Source: Caldatribacterium sp964426875 (GTDB taxonomy: Bacteria > Atribacterota > Atribacteria > Atribacterales > Caldatribacteriaceae). From it: DNA of 16,618 nt. Below, one piece after another: positions 1 through 6,063 of the stretch (within the stretch, counting starts at the first letter, position 1; each line of letters begins with the position of its first letter). The position numbers were made by a program, and so were the translations under genes. The stretch covers positions 1-16,618 of the forward strand of contig CAYRSB010000030.1 in the NCBI GenBank assembly GCA_964426875.1. The letters are read 5' to 3'. The notes beneath the pieces were generated by a model that saw only the letters and a program-made list of their open reading frames with translations, made no database searches and was not told the DNA's origin.

Positions 1-59
1 GTTTTTGCGATCGTTTTCAGAGAAAATTCTGTCATGGTTGCACCAAAAAATGAGGTGGG

Positions 60-149
60 CCGTGTAAAATTTCAGTAGGTAGCGGCAGGAGAACGGGGAT
101 GTGATAAAGAAAAAAGAGACCTCACCGTCCGTGTCAAGATTTAGTAGGT
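60..149 (+). repeat. Imperfect 21-base direct repeat pair, possible insertion-sequence end
   Basis: Two 21-base copies lie 69 bases apart. The first (60-80) begins CCGTGTAAAATTTC and ends AGTAGGT. The second (129-149) begins CCGTGTCAAGATTT and ends AGTAGGT. They match at 17 of 21 positions without gaps. Short repeated transposase-binding sites in tandem near an element end are known for IS21-family elements. That family assignment is an inference, since no istA or istB coding sequence is in the window. Confidence 0.45.
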
Positions 150-187
150 GCCTTTAGAAAAAATTTTTTCCTGGATGAGACCTCACC
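116..187 (+). repeat. Perfect 11-base direct repeat GAGACCTCACC, two copies
   Basis: GAGACCTCACC occurs at 116-126 and again at 177-187, a period of 61 bases. It interleaves with the 21-base repeat pair, so this flank appears to be built of two degenerate tandem units of roughly 60-70 bases. Function is unknown. Element-end binding sites or the scar of a local duplication are both possible. Confidence 0.5.
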
Positions 188-400
188 ATTTAAAACAACA
201 GCTTTGCCGTACCGGTCTTAGCGGCTATCTTAACAATGGCAAGCCTGGGATACTACCCTGGCAAAGCTTGGGAAGAAAGCGACCCCCCATGTTTCCCTCC
301 CGCCACAAAGGTAATAGCCCACCCCAATAGCCCTCCCCCTATAAGGCTACACCTACCATGGTTTTATCTTTTAACTCCCCTAACACTCTTCAGAAAATGA

Positions 401-1801
401 CTAACCCACAAGAGCCCAAAGGCTGGGCCGGGTAACTTCCCGTAAAACATACTTAATCCACGGTTGGTCTGCAAAAGGTCCCTTTAAAGCCGGCAAAGTC
501 GCCCGCAACCATTTCCCGACGTCCTCTGCCTTGGGTCTTTCTACCGGTTTTATCTGCTGCGCCATTTCCTTCAATTTCTGATGTTCCAATGGCCAGCGCC
601 AAATATAAAGCTTAAGCTCCCCGTTGGCCTTGGCGGCTAAAACACGGGCCATCCGGTCCCCACCAGCGACTGTCCACCTGGCTCCCAGGCGTTTCATCCG
701 CCGCGCTATGTTGTGTTGTATCTGCCCTTCTATGCTGCCCAGACGTTGCGCCTCCCCTGTACTGATTATCCCTGCCCAGTTTTCTTGGAGATATTGGGAT
801 AGCTTGGTGATCCGCTTCTTCCGGTTACCACGGCTCTTTCTTGCCGCTTCCTCAAGTACCTTTTGGGTCTCCTCCCAGTTCCCCTGGGAAATCGCCAAAC
901 CTACTTTACGGAAGGTTTCTTCATCGTGCCAAAGAGCTTCGGTTAAATGCTTGCTTAGGTGATAGGGGTCTAACCGATACTCAGCCCCAGGAAAGTATTC
1001 TAACCCCTGTTTGGGCCACTTCGCCCCGTCCCCTCCTATGTAGAACTTATTGGTCTGGCTTAAGTCCCATTTTCCCCCTATAGCGGCATAGCTCTCTTCC
1101 CATGCCTCTCCCCCTTCTCTTAAACTGCTTATCACCAGCTTGTTCTTTAGAATAAAACACCCCGGGCTTACCTCCCCCTTCCCTTCGTAGGCCACTATGT
1201 GTTTAATCTCCCCTCGTTTCTCTTCCGCCCTTTGCAGGCGTATCATCACCCCGCCAGCTTCGATGTATAGCTCCGCAGCCACTTCTCCCCCTCTAGGAAC
1301 TTCCCCATTCTCAAAAACCGCTACCCTCTTCTCTTCTCCTCTCCTTCTTGCCGCAGTGTCTCGCCCACTTCCTGGAGAGCTTGCCATACTTTCATGGCAC
1401 TCACCCCAGGTGTAAGATAGTTCAGTATCTCTGTTGCCCGCCCAAAGGATACCTCACTGCTTAGTTCAATAGCTAACTCTCTTAACCGGGGAGTAATCTT
1501 GACACGTTCAGGCCACCCCAGTAACTCATCTAAGAAAAATTTGCTTTCCCTGGTCTCTTTGTTCCTATACAGGTGCCGCTTATAGAGAAATTCCCCAAAA
1601 CTGCTGACCGCTGTCTTGGTTCTAAATCCTACAACCTCCCACGTCTTCCGGTCACGTTCCTTCATCAGGCGAGTATCCATCTGTTCTAGTGCCCAGGTGA
1701 ATATCTGGGTGCAAACCTTCTGGCTAAGTTCGTGGATACCTCTTTCAAAAATCTCAGAAGCGTATTCAGACCCTCAAAAAGTGGGGTACAATAGTATTAC
1801 C
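401..1801 (-). mobile_element. Decayed ISLre2-type insertion sequence remnant
   Basis: This block is almost entirely occupied by a broken UPF0236/ISLre2-family transposase gene. Protein similarity begins at about 1798 with NTIVPHF, which I recognise as close to the usual start of these transposases, and runs to the stop at 401. The triplet where ATG would be expected (1801-1799) is GGT, so the element is either truncated exactly here or its start has mutated. I could not identify terminal inverted repeats or a target-site duplication. The limits given are those of the coding similarity, not the true element ends. Confidence 0.75.
401..1801 (-). pseudogene. ISLre2 (UPF0236) transposase, frame-disrupted pseudogene
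   Basis: Three pieces in different frames together cover about 465 codons, close to the usual 450-490 residues of this family. The first (about 1798-1778) reads NTIVPHF. The second runs from a stop near 1775 to the stop at 1321 and includes ERGIHELSQKVCTQIF followed by an ATG at 1680. The third starts in the overlap near 1345 and ends at 401. The third piece holds the family's recognisable blocks, including GGDGAKWPKQGLEYFPGAEY, then LDPYHLSKHL, then EGQIQHNIARRMKR. The second and third pieces join by a -1 shift in a purine-rich AGGAGAAGAGAAGAGG tract, with no canonical slippery heptamer. A missing start plus two frame breaks points to decay. The 1321-1387 break alone could be a sequencing error. 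Confidence 0.8.
1765..1792 (+). promoter_or_regulatory. Possible outward-facing sigma-70-like promoter at the IS edge
   Basis: TTCAGA (1765-1770), a 16-base spacer and TACAAT (1787-1792) point towards the ABC importer genes that begin at 1896. The -35 matches the consensus at four of six positions and the -10 at five of six. The site lies inside the 5' end of the decayed transposase, so the remnant may supply the promoter for the downstream operon. No better candidate was found between here and 1880. This is prediction from sequence only. Confidence 0.3.
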
Positions 1802-1895
1802 AGTGAAGGAAGGGGGTGGGAAAGGGCGAGAGAGAAATTGCTGCTTTCCCCATAAATTTTTTCAATTTCTCAATACCTTGAAGGGAGGGTGAGTC

Positions 1896-2861
1896 GTGAG
1901 GCGGTTTCTCGTTCTTGCGGTTCTTGGTGTTCTCCTTGTGGGTCTTCTGGCGGGAGGACAAGCCTTTGCGGCAGGGAAATATCGCTTCATCTTCATTTCC
2001 CACGCCGGAGAGGAGAACCCCTTCTGGGCTGCGGTGTACAAAGGTGCCCAGGATGCGGCGAATCTCCTGGGTGTTGATTTCCAGTTTGTACGTCCCAAGG
2101 AAGAGGGGGACCTGGCGGCCCAGCTGGCGAATTTCAAGGCTGCACTGGCCCAGAAGCCTGACGGCATCATCACCACCATTCCACATCCTGATATGTTCGA
2201 TGAAGTGATTAAAGAGGCTATCTCCACGGGCATTCCGGTTATCTGCTCCAACACTGACGATCCAGAAGGGGCCAAGGGTAACGCTCGTCTGGCCTACATT
2301 GGACAGGACCTCGAGCAGGCAGGGTACTTCCTGACTTCCAAGCTCACCGAGGGATTGCCAGAGGGAGAGAAGTACCATTTCCTCATCAGTGTTGGTGGCC
2401 CTGGACTTGTGTGGGCCGAACAGAGGGCCAAAGGCATTACTCGGCGCCTTGAAGAACTCGGTTACACCTACGAGCGACTCGACACCACCATGAAGATGGA
2501 TGTGGCTCAGTCTCGAATTCAGGCCTATCTTCAGGCAAATCCCAACACCAAGGGAGTCATTGCCGTAGAATACAATCATGCCTCGGCGGCCAAGGCGGCG
2601 AAGAACCTGGGTTACAAGCCAGGGGAACTCCTCATCGGTGGATTTGACCTGGTGCCCGAGGTTCTTGCGGAAATTAAATCGGGGTACATTAAGCTCACCA
2701 TCGACCAGCAGCCGTATCTCCAGGGATATCTGCCCATCGTGCAACTTTTCCTCATGAAAGAATACGGATTGAGTGCCTGGGACGTGAACACGGGTAACGC
2801 CGTTGTTGATGCCTCGAACGTCGATTTGGTGCTTGAGCTTTCGCAGAAGCGTGTACGCTGA
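1896..2861 (+). CDS. Sugar ABC transporter periplasmic substrate-binding protein (RbsB-like)
   Basis: This encodes a 321-residue exported binding protein of the type-I periplasmic-binding fold (Peripla_BP_4), which captures a sugar or similar ligand outside the membrane and delivers it to the permease encoded next. A signal peptide is clear: MRR, a hydrophobic core at residues 4-20 and a likely signal-peptidase I cut after AFA (about residue 25). There is no lipobox cysteine. The mature protein opens with KYRFIFISHAGEENPFW, the usual first beta strand and NPFW motif of the family, and later contains GIPVICSNTDD. The GTG start at 1896 is preceded by AGGGAGG about seven bases upstream. The next two genes encode the matching RbsC-type permease and ATPase, which supports the role. 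The ligand cannot be read from sequence; ribose, another monosaccharide or a polyol are all possible. Confidence 0.88.
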   Translation: MRRFLVLAVLGVLLVGLLAGGQAFAAGKYRFIFISHAGEENPFWAAVYKGAQDAANLLGVDFQFVRPKEEGDLAAQLANFKAALAQKPDGIITTIPHPDMFDEVIKEAISTGIPVICSNTDDPEGAKGNARLAYIGQDLEQAGYFLTSKLTEGLPEGEKYHFLISVGGPGLVWAEQRAKGITRRLEELGYTYERLDTTMKMDVAQSRIQAYLQANPNTKGVIAVEYNHASAAKAAKNLGYKPGELLIGGFDLVPEVLAEIKSGYIKLTIDQQPYLQGYLPIVQLFLMKEYGLSAWDVNTGNAVVDASNVDLVLELSQKRVR

Positions 2862-2863
2862 AT

Positions 2864-2897
2864 TTTTAGGGGGAGCCCGGGAAGGCTCCCCCTAAAA
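2864..2897 (+). promoter_or_regulatory. Intercistronic 14-bp stem-loop after the binding-protein gene
   Basis: TTTTAGGGGGAGCC (2864-2877) is perfectly complementary to GGCTCCCCCTAAAA (2884-2897) across a 6-base loop, CGGGAA. It starts three bases after the binding-protein stop codon. It is followed by GGGGGAG rather than a run of T, so it is not a standard intrinsic terminator. By analogy with hairpins after other ABC binding-protein genes, it probably protects the upstream message or partly attenuates transcription, giving more binding protein than permease. Confidence 0.7.
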
Positions 2898-2904
2898 GGG
2901 GGAG
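2886..2904 (+). promoter_or_regulatory. Alternative hairpin that would hide the permease ribosome-binding site
   Basis: CTCCCCC (2886-2892) can pair with GGGGGAG (2898-2904) across a 5-base loop, TAAAA. GGGGGAG is the Shine-Dalgarno sequence of the permease gene, four bases before its ATG at 2909. The same CTCCCCC forms part of the right arm of the larger stem at 2864-2897, so the two structures cannot coexist. Pairing is seen directly; a regulatory role is inference. Confidence 0.5.
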
Positions 2905-2908
2905 AACG

Positions 2909-3883
2909 ATGCGCTACCTTAGCCTTCTTTCCGCCTTTCGACGAGCCTTACTTCTTCGGGAAATCAGCAGTCTCATCATGCTCCTTGTGGTTATCCTTGT
3001 GTTTTTCATCCTCTCGCCGCTCTTCTTGAGCCGGGAGAATGTGGGCATAGTCCTTGAGATCATTCCCGAGCTTGGCATTGTCGCTTTGGGCGTCACCATG
3101 CTCATGATTTCCGGAGAATTTGATCTTTCGGTGGGTTCTCTTTTTGCCTTTTGTCCCATCATGATTTCCCTTTTTGTCAGTGGAGGTGTACCTCCCATTC
3201 TCTCTATTGTTCTGGCTCTTTTTCTTTCCCTTTTGCTGGGAGGGCTCAACGGCATTGTAACCCTGTGGTTTGGTATTCCCTCCTTCATTACCACCTTGGG
3301 AACCATGCTCATCTGGAGGGGGGCAGTACTTCTTATCTCTGGTGGGTGGCCTCCACCCTTTTCTTCGGCTCTCCCTACTGCTTTCCTTGTGGGGAAAGTC
3401 GGCCTTTTTCGGGCTTCTATCTTCTGGTTTGCGGGTATTACCGTTCTTTTGTGGTTTATTCTGGAGCGTACTGATCTCGGTAACTGGATGTTCGCCACCG
3501 GAGGAAACCAGATGGCCGCCAGGGCCATGGGAATCGACACCGGGAAAGTGAAGCTCGTGAACTTCATGCTCTGTTCCCTTCTGGCCGGGTTTGCTGGGGT
3601 GGTTCAGTCCTTTCGCTTGGAAACCACCCTTCCTTCCATGGGAGGTGGTCTTGAGATGGAGGCCATTGCTGCCACCGTCATTGGGGGGACCTCTCTTGCC
3701 GGTGGAGTGGGGACGGTTGTCGGTACCGTCATCGGTTCTTTCCTCATTCGTATCATTGACAACGGTCTTGTCATGGCCCGGGCACCCAGTTACTGGTTCA
3801 GGGTTTTTATCGGTATGGCCACTATTCTTGCTGTGATCCTCAATACCTTTGTTCGGGAACGGGCCCGAAGGATGAGGTGCTAA
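2909..3883 (+). CDS. Sugar ABC transporter permease (RbsC/BPD_transp_2 family)
   Basis: This is a 324-residue polytopic inner-membrane protein forming the transport channel of the importer encoded by the flanking genes. Hydrophobic segments occur through most of its length, the first at about residues 22-39. Two family blocks are clear: GEFDLSVGS at 69-77, corresponding to the GxIDLSVGS motif of RbsC-type permeases, and AIAATVIGGTSLAGG at 252-266, the conserved C-terminal loop. The length matches the usual 310-340 residues. The ATG at 2909 follows a GGGGGAG site with short spacing, and that site can be sequestered by a hairpin. The ATPase gene follows after only four bases, so the two are likely co-translated. 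Confidence 0.9.
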   Translation: MRYLSLLSAFRRALLLREISSLIMLLVVILVFFILSPLFLSRENVGIVLEIIPELGIVALGVTMLMISGEFDLSVGSLFAFCPIMISLFVSGGVPPILSIVLALFLSLLLGGLNGIVTLWFGIPSFITTLGTMLIWRGAVLLISGGWPPPFSSALPTAFLVGKVGLFRASIFWFAGITVLLWFILERTDLGNWMFATGGNQMAARAMGIDTGKVKLVNFMLCSLLAGFAGVVQSFRLETTLPSMGGGLEMEAIAATVIGGTSLAGGVGTVVGTVIGSFLIRIIDNGLVMARAPSYWFRVFIGMATILAVILNTFVRERARRMRC

Positions 3884-3887
3884 GGAT

Positions 3888-4631
3888 ATGGAAAGGAAGA
3901 ATCTCGTCGAAATGACGAACATCCACAAGTGGTTCTCGGGAGTTTGTGCCCTGCGAGGAGTCCATTTCTCCGTAGGGTATGGCGAAGTGGTGGGATTGGT
4001 GGGAGACAACGGCGCCGGAAAGTCGACGCTCATCAAGATTCTTTCGGGAGTCTACCCCCCTGATGAGGGCAAGATCTTCTTTGAGGGCAAGGAGTGCCAT
4101 TTTTCTTCTCCCCGCGAGGCTCGGATGCTGGGGATAGAGACGATCTACCAGGAAGCGGCCATGGTACCCAAAATGAGTGTCATGAGAAACATTTTCATGG
4201 GTCGAGAGCTCTCTCGCTTTCAGGTGGGACCTCTGGCCTACCTTGACATTCCCAAAATGGAAGAAGAGTCGGTGGAAGCCCTCCAGAGGGTGGACCTTCG
4301 CCTCCGTTCTCCCCATGCCCTGGTGGACGAGCTCTCTGGGGGACAAAGGCAAGGTGTAGCCATTGCTCGGGCGATGTACTTTAAGTCCAAGCTTGTCATC
4401 CTTGATGAGCCCACGAACAACCTCTCGGTAAAGGAGTCCGAGAGGGTCCTCGAGTTTGTCCGAGAGCTCAGAAGGCAGGGAATCTCGAGCATTTTCATCT
4501 CCCACAACCTCTACCATGTGTATCCGGTGGCGGATCGCATTGTGGTTTTGAGCCACGGGGAGAAAATCGGCGACTTCCGCAAAGAGGAAACCTCGGTCGA
4601 GGAAATCACCAAACTCATGGTTTTGCCGTAA
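3888..4631 (+). CDS. Sugar ABC transporter ATP-binding protein, single nucleotide-binding domain
   Basis: This is a 247-residue cytoplasmic ATPase that powers the importer. All motifs are present: Walker A GDNGAGKS at 39-46, Q-loop glutamine at 88 (IYQE), signature LSGGQ at 149-153, Walker B LVILDEP at 169-175 with catalytic E174, and the switch histidine at 206 (ISHN). It has one nucleotide-binding domain, unlike RbsA/XylG-type ATPases of about 500 residues with two. It therefore resembles the FrcA-like half-size group and should act as a homodimer. The start at 3888 follows the permease stop by four bases, with weak upstream pairing (AAGGAT). No regulator or sugar kinase gene follows. Confidence 0.9.
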   Translation: MERKNLVEMTNIHKWFSGVCALRGVHFSVGYGEVVGLVGDNGAGKSTLIKILSGVYPPDEGKIFFEGKECHFSSPREARMLGIETIYQEAAMVPKMSVMRNIFMGRELSRFQVGPLAYLDIPKMEEESVEALQRVDLRLRSPHALVDELSGGQRQGVAIARAMYFKSKLVILDEPTNNLSVKESERVLEFVRELRRQGISSIFISHNLYHVYPVADRIVVLSHGEKIGDFRKEETSVEEITKLMVLP

Positions 4632-4634
4632 TTG

Positions 4635-4659
4635 AAAAAAACCGGTGGCCGGAACCGGC
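4635..4659 (-). terminator. Probable intrinsic terminator for leftward transcription
   Basis: Read on the minus strand, GCCGGT (4659-4654), loop TCCGGCC and ACCGGT (4646-4641) form a 6-bp stem whose outer pair is G-U, followed by a run of T (A run at 4635-4641 on the plus strand). GGCCGG/CCGGCC at 4647-4660 offers a competing, tighter stem. The only leftward gene upstream is hflC, which ends at 5167. This site could therefore stop hflKC transcripts after they cross the AhpD-like gene in antisense. Confidence 0.4.
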
Positions 4660-4778
4660 CCTCCCCCGGGTTCGAATCAATAAAGGACCCATGGCACAGA
4701 GGCTTTGGGGATGTCTCAAGAGATTATGCAGTACCACTCTACACCCGGGCACGGTTTGGAGAGTGCCATGATATCTTG

Positions 4779-4798
4779 AAGGACCTGGCCGTCCTTTT
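4779..4798 (+). terminator. Weak hairpin plus T-run, possible rightward terminator
   Basis: AAGGAC (4779-4784), loop CTGGCC and GTCCTT (4791-4796) form a 6-bp stem running into TTTT (4795-4798). It lies about 150 bases after the ATPase gene, and no stronger rightward terminator is visible nearer. The stem is short and the T-run brief, so termination would be partial at best. Confidence 0.25.
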
Positions 4799-4880
4799 GG
4801 ATTGAGCGATTGCCGCGGGTTTTGAGAGGTTTCTGGGCCTCAGGGATGGGTCTTTTAAAACCGTAAAGGAGGCAATGAGC

Positions 4881-5210
4881 ATGGACGTTCAGGAGTTTCT
4901 CGATCGTTACCGGAGGGGCATTCGGGAGCTCAAGGAGCGTTCTCCGCGGAGTGTGGAGCCCTTTTTGTCCTTCTACAGCCAGGTAATGCAGGATGGAGTT
5001 CTGTCCCTCAAGGTCAAAGAACTCATCGCCTTGGCCGTGGGGGTAACCATTCACTGTGAGCACTGTGTCATCATCCACGCCCGTGGAGCCCAGAAAGCCG
5101 GAGCCACACTGGAAGAAATCTTCGAGGCTGCACAGGTTGGGGTGGTTATGGGTGGGGGACCGGCCTTTACTTTTCTGCCTCTTTTGCAGGAGGTTTTGTC
5201 GCACTCCTGA
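4881..5210 (+). CDS. Carboxymuconolactone decarboxylase / AhpD-like small protein
   Basis: This is a small alpha-helical protein of the CMD/AhpD superfamily, about 109 residues. It keeps the redox-type motif CEHCVIIH (C-x2-C-x3-H) with an upstream glutamate in KELIALAV, the arrangement used by AhpD for peroxidase-linked disulfide chemistry. This suggests thiol-dependent peroxide or hydroperoxide handling rather than true muconolactone decarboxylation, but the substrate is unknown. I prefer the ATG at 4881 because the strong AAAGGAGG at 4865-4872 then sits eight bases away. The in-frame ATG at 4875 would leave only two bases and give 111 residues. The last 44 bases overlap the end of hflC on the opposite strand. 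Confidence 0.85.
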   Translation: MDVQEFLDRYRRGIRELKERSPRSVEPFLSFYSQVMQDGVLSLKVKELIALAVGVTIHCEHCVIIHARGAQKAGATLEEIFEAAQVGVVMGGGPAFTFLPLLQEVLSHS

Positions 5211-6063
5211 GGTAGCGCAGGATGTCTGAAGAAGGGGTGAGAATCAGGGTATCGCCTTCGATAAGAGATTTCTCGTAAAGCTCAAGGGTCTTTAAGAAGG
5301 CAAAGAACTCTGGGTTTTTGCTGTAGGCCGAGGCGTAAATCCGAAGCGCTTCAGCCTCTCCTTCTCCCCGCAGTATTTGGGCCTCTTTCTCTGCCTGGGC
5401 AAGAAGGAGGGCTCTCTCTTTATCCGCTTCGGCCCGGATTTTTGTAGCCTCTTCTTCGCCTTCCGAGCGGTACTGCTTGGCCTGCCGTTCTCTTTCAGTT
5501 TTCATCCGCTGGAAAACAGCCTCTTCGTTCTGCTTGGGAAGGTCGGCTCTCTTGATGCGCACATCGGCGACTTCTACTCCGAATTCTCTGGTCTTTTCGT
5601 TGGATCTTTTTGTGACCAGGCTCATGACCTCTCCGCGAACCCGGGAAACAAGATCGAAGAGGTCCACTTTTCCGATTTCCGTCCGGAGTTCGGAGTACAC
5701 GATGTCGTCTATGCGCACTATGGCCCCTCCCTCACTCACCACGGTTCGCAGAAAGACCAGGGGGTCTACAATGCGCCAGCGAACGTAGCTATCAACCACG
5801 AGGGTCTTTTTGTCCCGGGTGATGACCTCTTCAGGAGGGGAGTCGTACTCAAGAAGCCTTCGGTCGAATTTCTGTGCCGTCTGGAAGGGGTAGGGGAGCT
5901 TGAGGTGCAACCCGCTCTCCTTGACCACCCGGATGGGCTTTCCTAGCTGCAGGATGACCCCCTGTTCTGTCTCGTCAAGCACATACCAAGGCTTGAAGAC
6001 GGCAAGGAGAATGAGCACCAAAACCACGATAGCCAATCTTTTACCCCAGACCCTACTCTGCAC
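5167..6063 (-). CDS. hflC: HflC, SPFH/band-7 membrane protein, FtsH protease modulator subunit
   Basis: This is a 298-residue partner of HflK. In other bacteria the two form a large membrane-anchored SPFH assembly that surrounds and modulates the FtsH protease. A single N-terminal membrane segment (about residues 9-24) is followed by the band-7 domain, opening with LDETEQGVILQLGKPIR and including LHLKLPYPF. A long charged, alanine/glutamate-rich coiled coil follows (KIRAEADKERALLLAQAEKE), and then the typical C-terminal block LKTLELYEKSL with LTPSSDILRYL. The GTG start at 6063 lies inside the last codons of hflK (11-base overlap), with AGGAGA about seven bases upstream, so coupling is expected. 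Its 3' end overlaps the convergent AhpD-like gene. No ftsH is in the window. Confidence 0.93.
   Translation of the reverse strand: MQSRVWGKRLAIVVLVLILLAVFKPWYVLDETEQGVILQLGKPIRVVKESGLHLKLPYPFQTAQKFDRRLLEYDSPPEEVITRDKKTLVVDSYVRWRIVDPLVFLRTVVSEGGAIVRIDDIVYSELRTEIGKVDLFDLVSRVRGEVMSLVTKRSNEKTREFGVEVADVRIKRADLPKQNEEAVFQRMKTERERQAKQYRSEGEEEATKIRAEADKERALLLAQAEKEAQILRGEGEAEALRIYASAYSKNPEFFAFLKTLELYEKSLIEGDTLILTPSSDILRYLRSATKPPAKEAEK

Larger units (their letters stand above)
1..400. other. Gene-free left flank with mobile-element-like repeats
   Basis: I see no convincing gene in these 400 bases. The only open frame of note (148-330, plus) has low-complexity, shadow-like composition and no ribosome-binding site. 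The stretch does hold two pairs of imperfect or perfect direct repeats (60-80/129-149 and 116-126/177-187). It also holds a 14-base palindrome GAAAAAATTTTTTC at 157-170 and a 9-base inverted repeat (AGCTTTGCC at 200-208, GGCAAAGCT at 260-268). Bases next to 400 are probably the 3' noncoding end of the adjacent transposase element, but I cannot place its terminal inverted repeat. Confidence 0.5.
4632..4864. other. Intergenic stretch between ABC operon and AhpD-like gene
   Basis: About 240 bases without a convincing gene. It holds a probable minus-strand terminator at 4635-4659 and a weak plus-strand hairpin at 4779-4798. It also holds an isolated tRNA T-loop-like string GGGTTCGAATC at 4668-4678 that lacks the complementary stem. 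A 22-codon frame starting at 4711 has no good ribosome-binding site. I see no strong sigma-70 promoter for the gene at 4881. Confidence 0.45.

Noticed and set aside
241..275. Short stretch resembling part of 23S rRNA (GGGATACTACCCTGGC)
   Set aside because: The resemblance covers about 15 bases, and the surrounding sequence does not continue like 23S rRNA; likely chance.
148..330. 60-codon open frame in the left flank
   Set aside because: No ribosome-binding site, no recognisable domain, odd proline/arginine-rich composition, and it overlaps the repeat region.
1797..2744. Long minus-strand open frame (315 codons) opposite the binding-protein gene
   Set aside because: It mirrors a clear plus-strand gene with signal peptide and ribosome-binding site; its translation shows no domain.
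2948..4036. 362-codon minus-strand open frame opposite the permease gene
   Set aside because: The product is a highly polar, histidine/lysine/glycine-rich shadow of a membrane protein gene on the other strand.
4668..4678. tRNA T-loop-like GGGTTCGAATC, possibly a tRNA fragment or attachment site
   Set aside because: The bases after GAATC do not pair with the preceding CCGGG, and no acceptor, D or anticodon arms can be found around it.
4711..4779. 22-codon open frame starting MSQEIMQYHS
   Set aside because: No adequate ribosome-binding site, very short, and no homology I can recognise.
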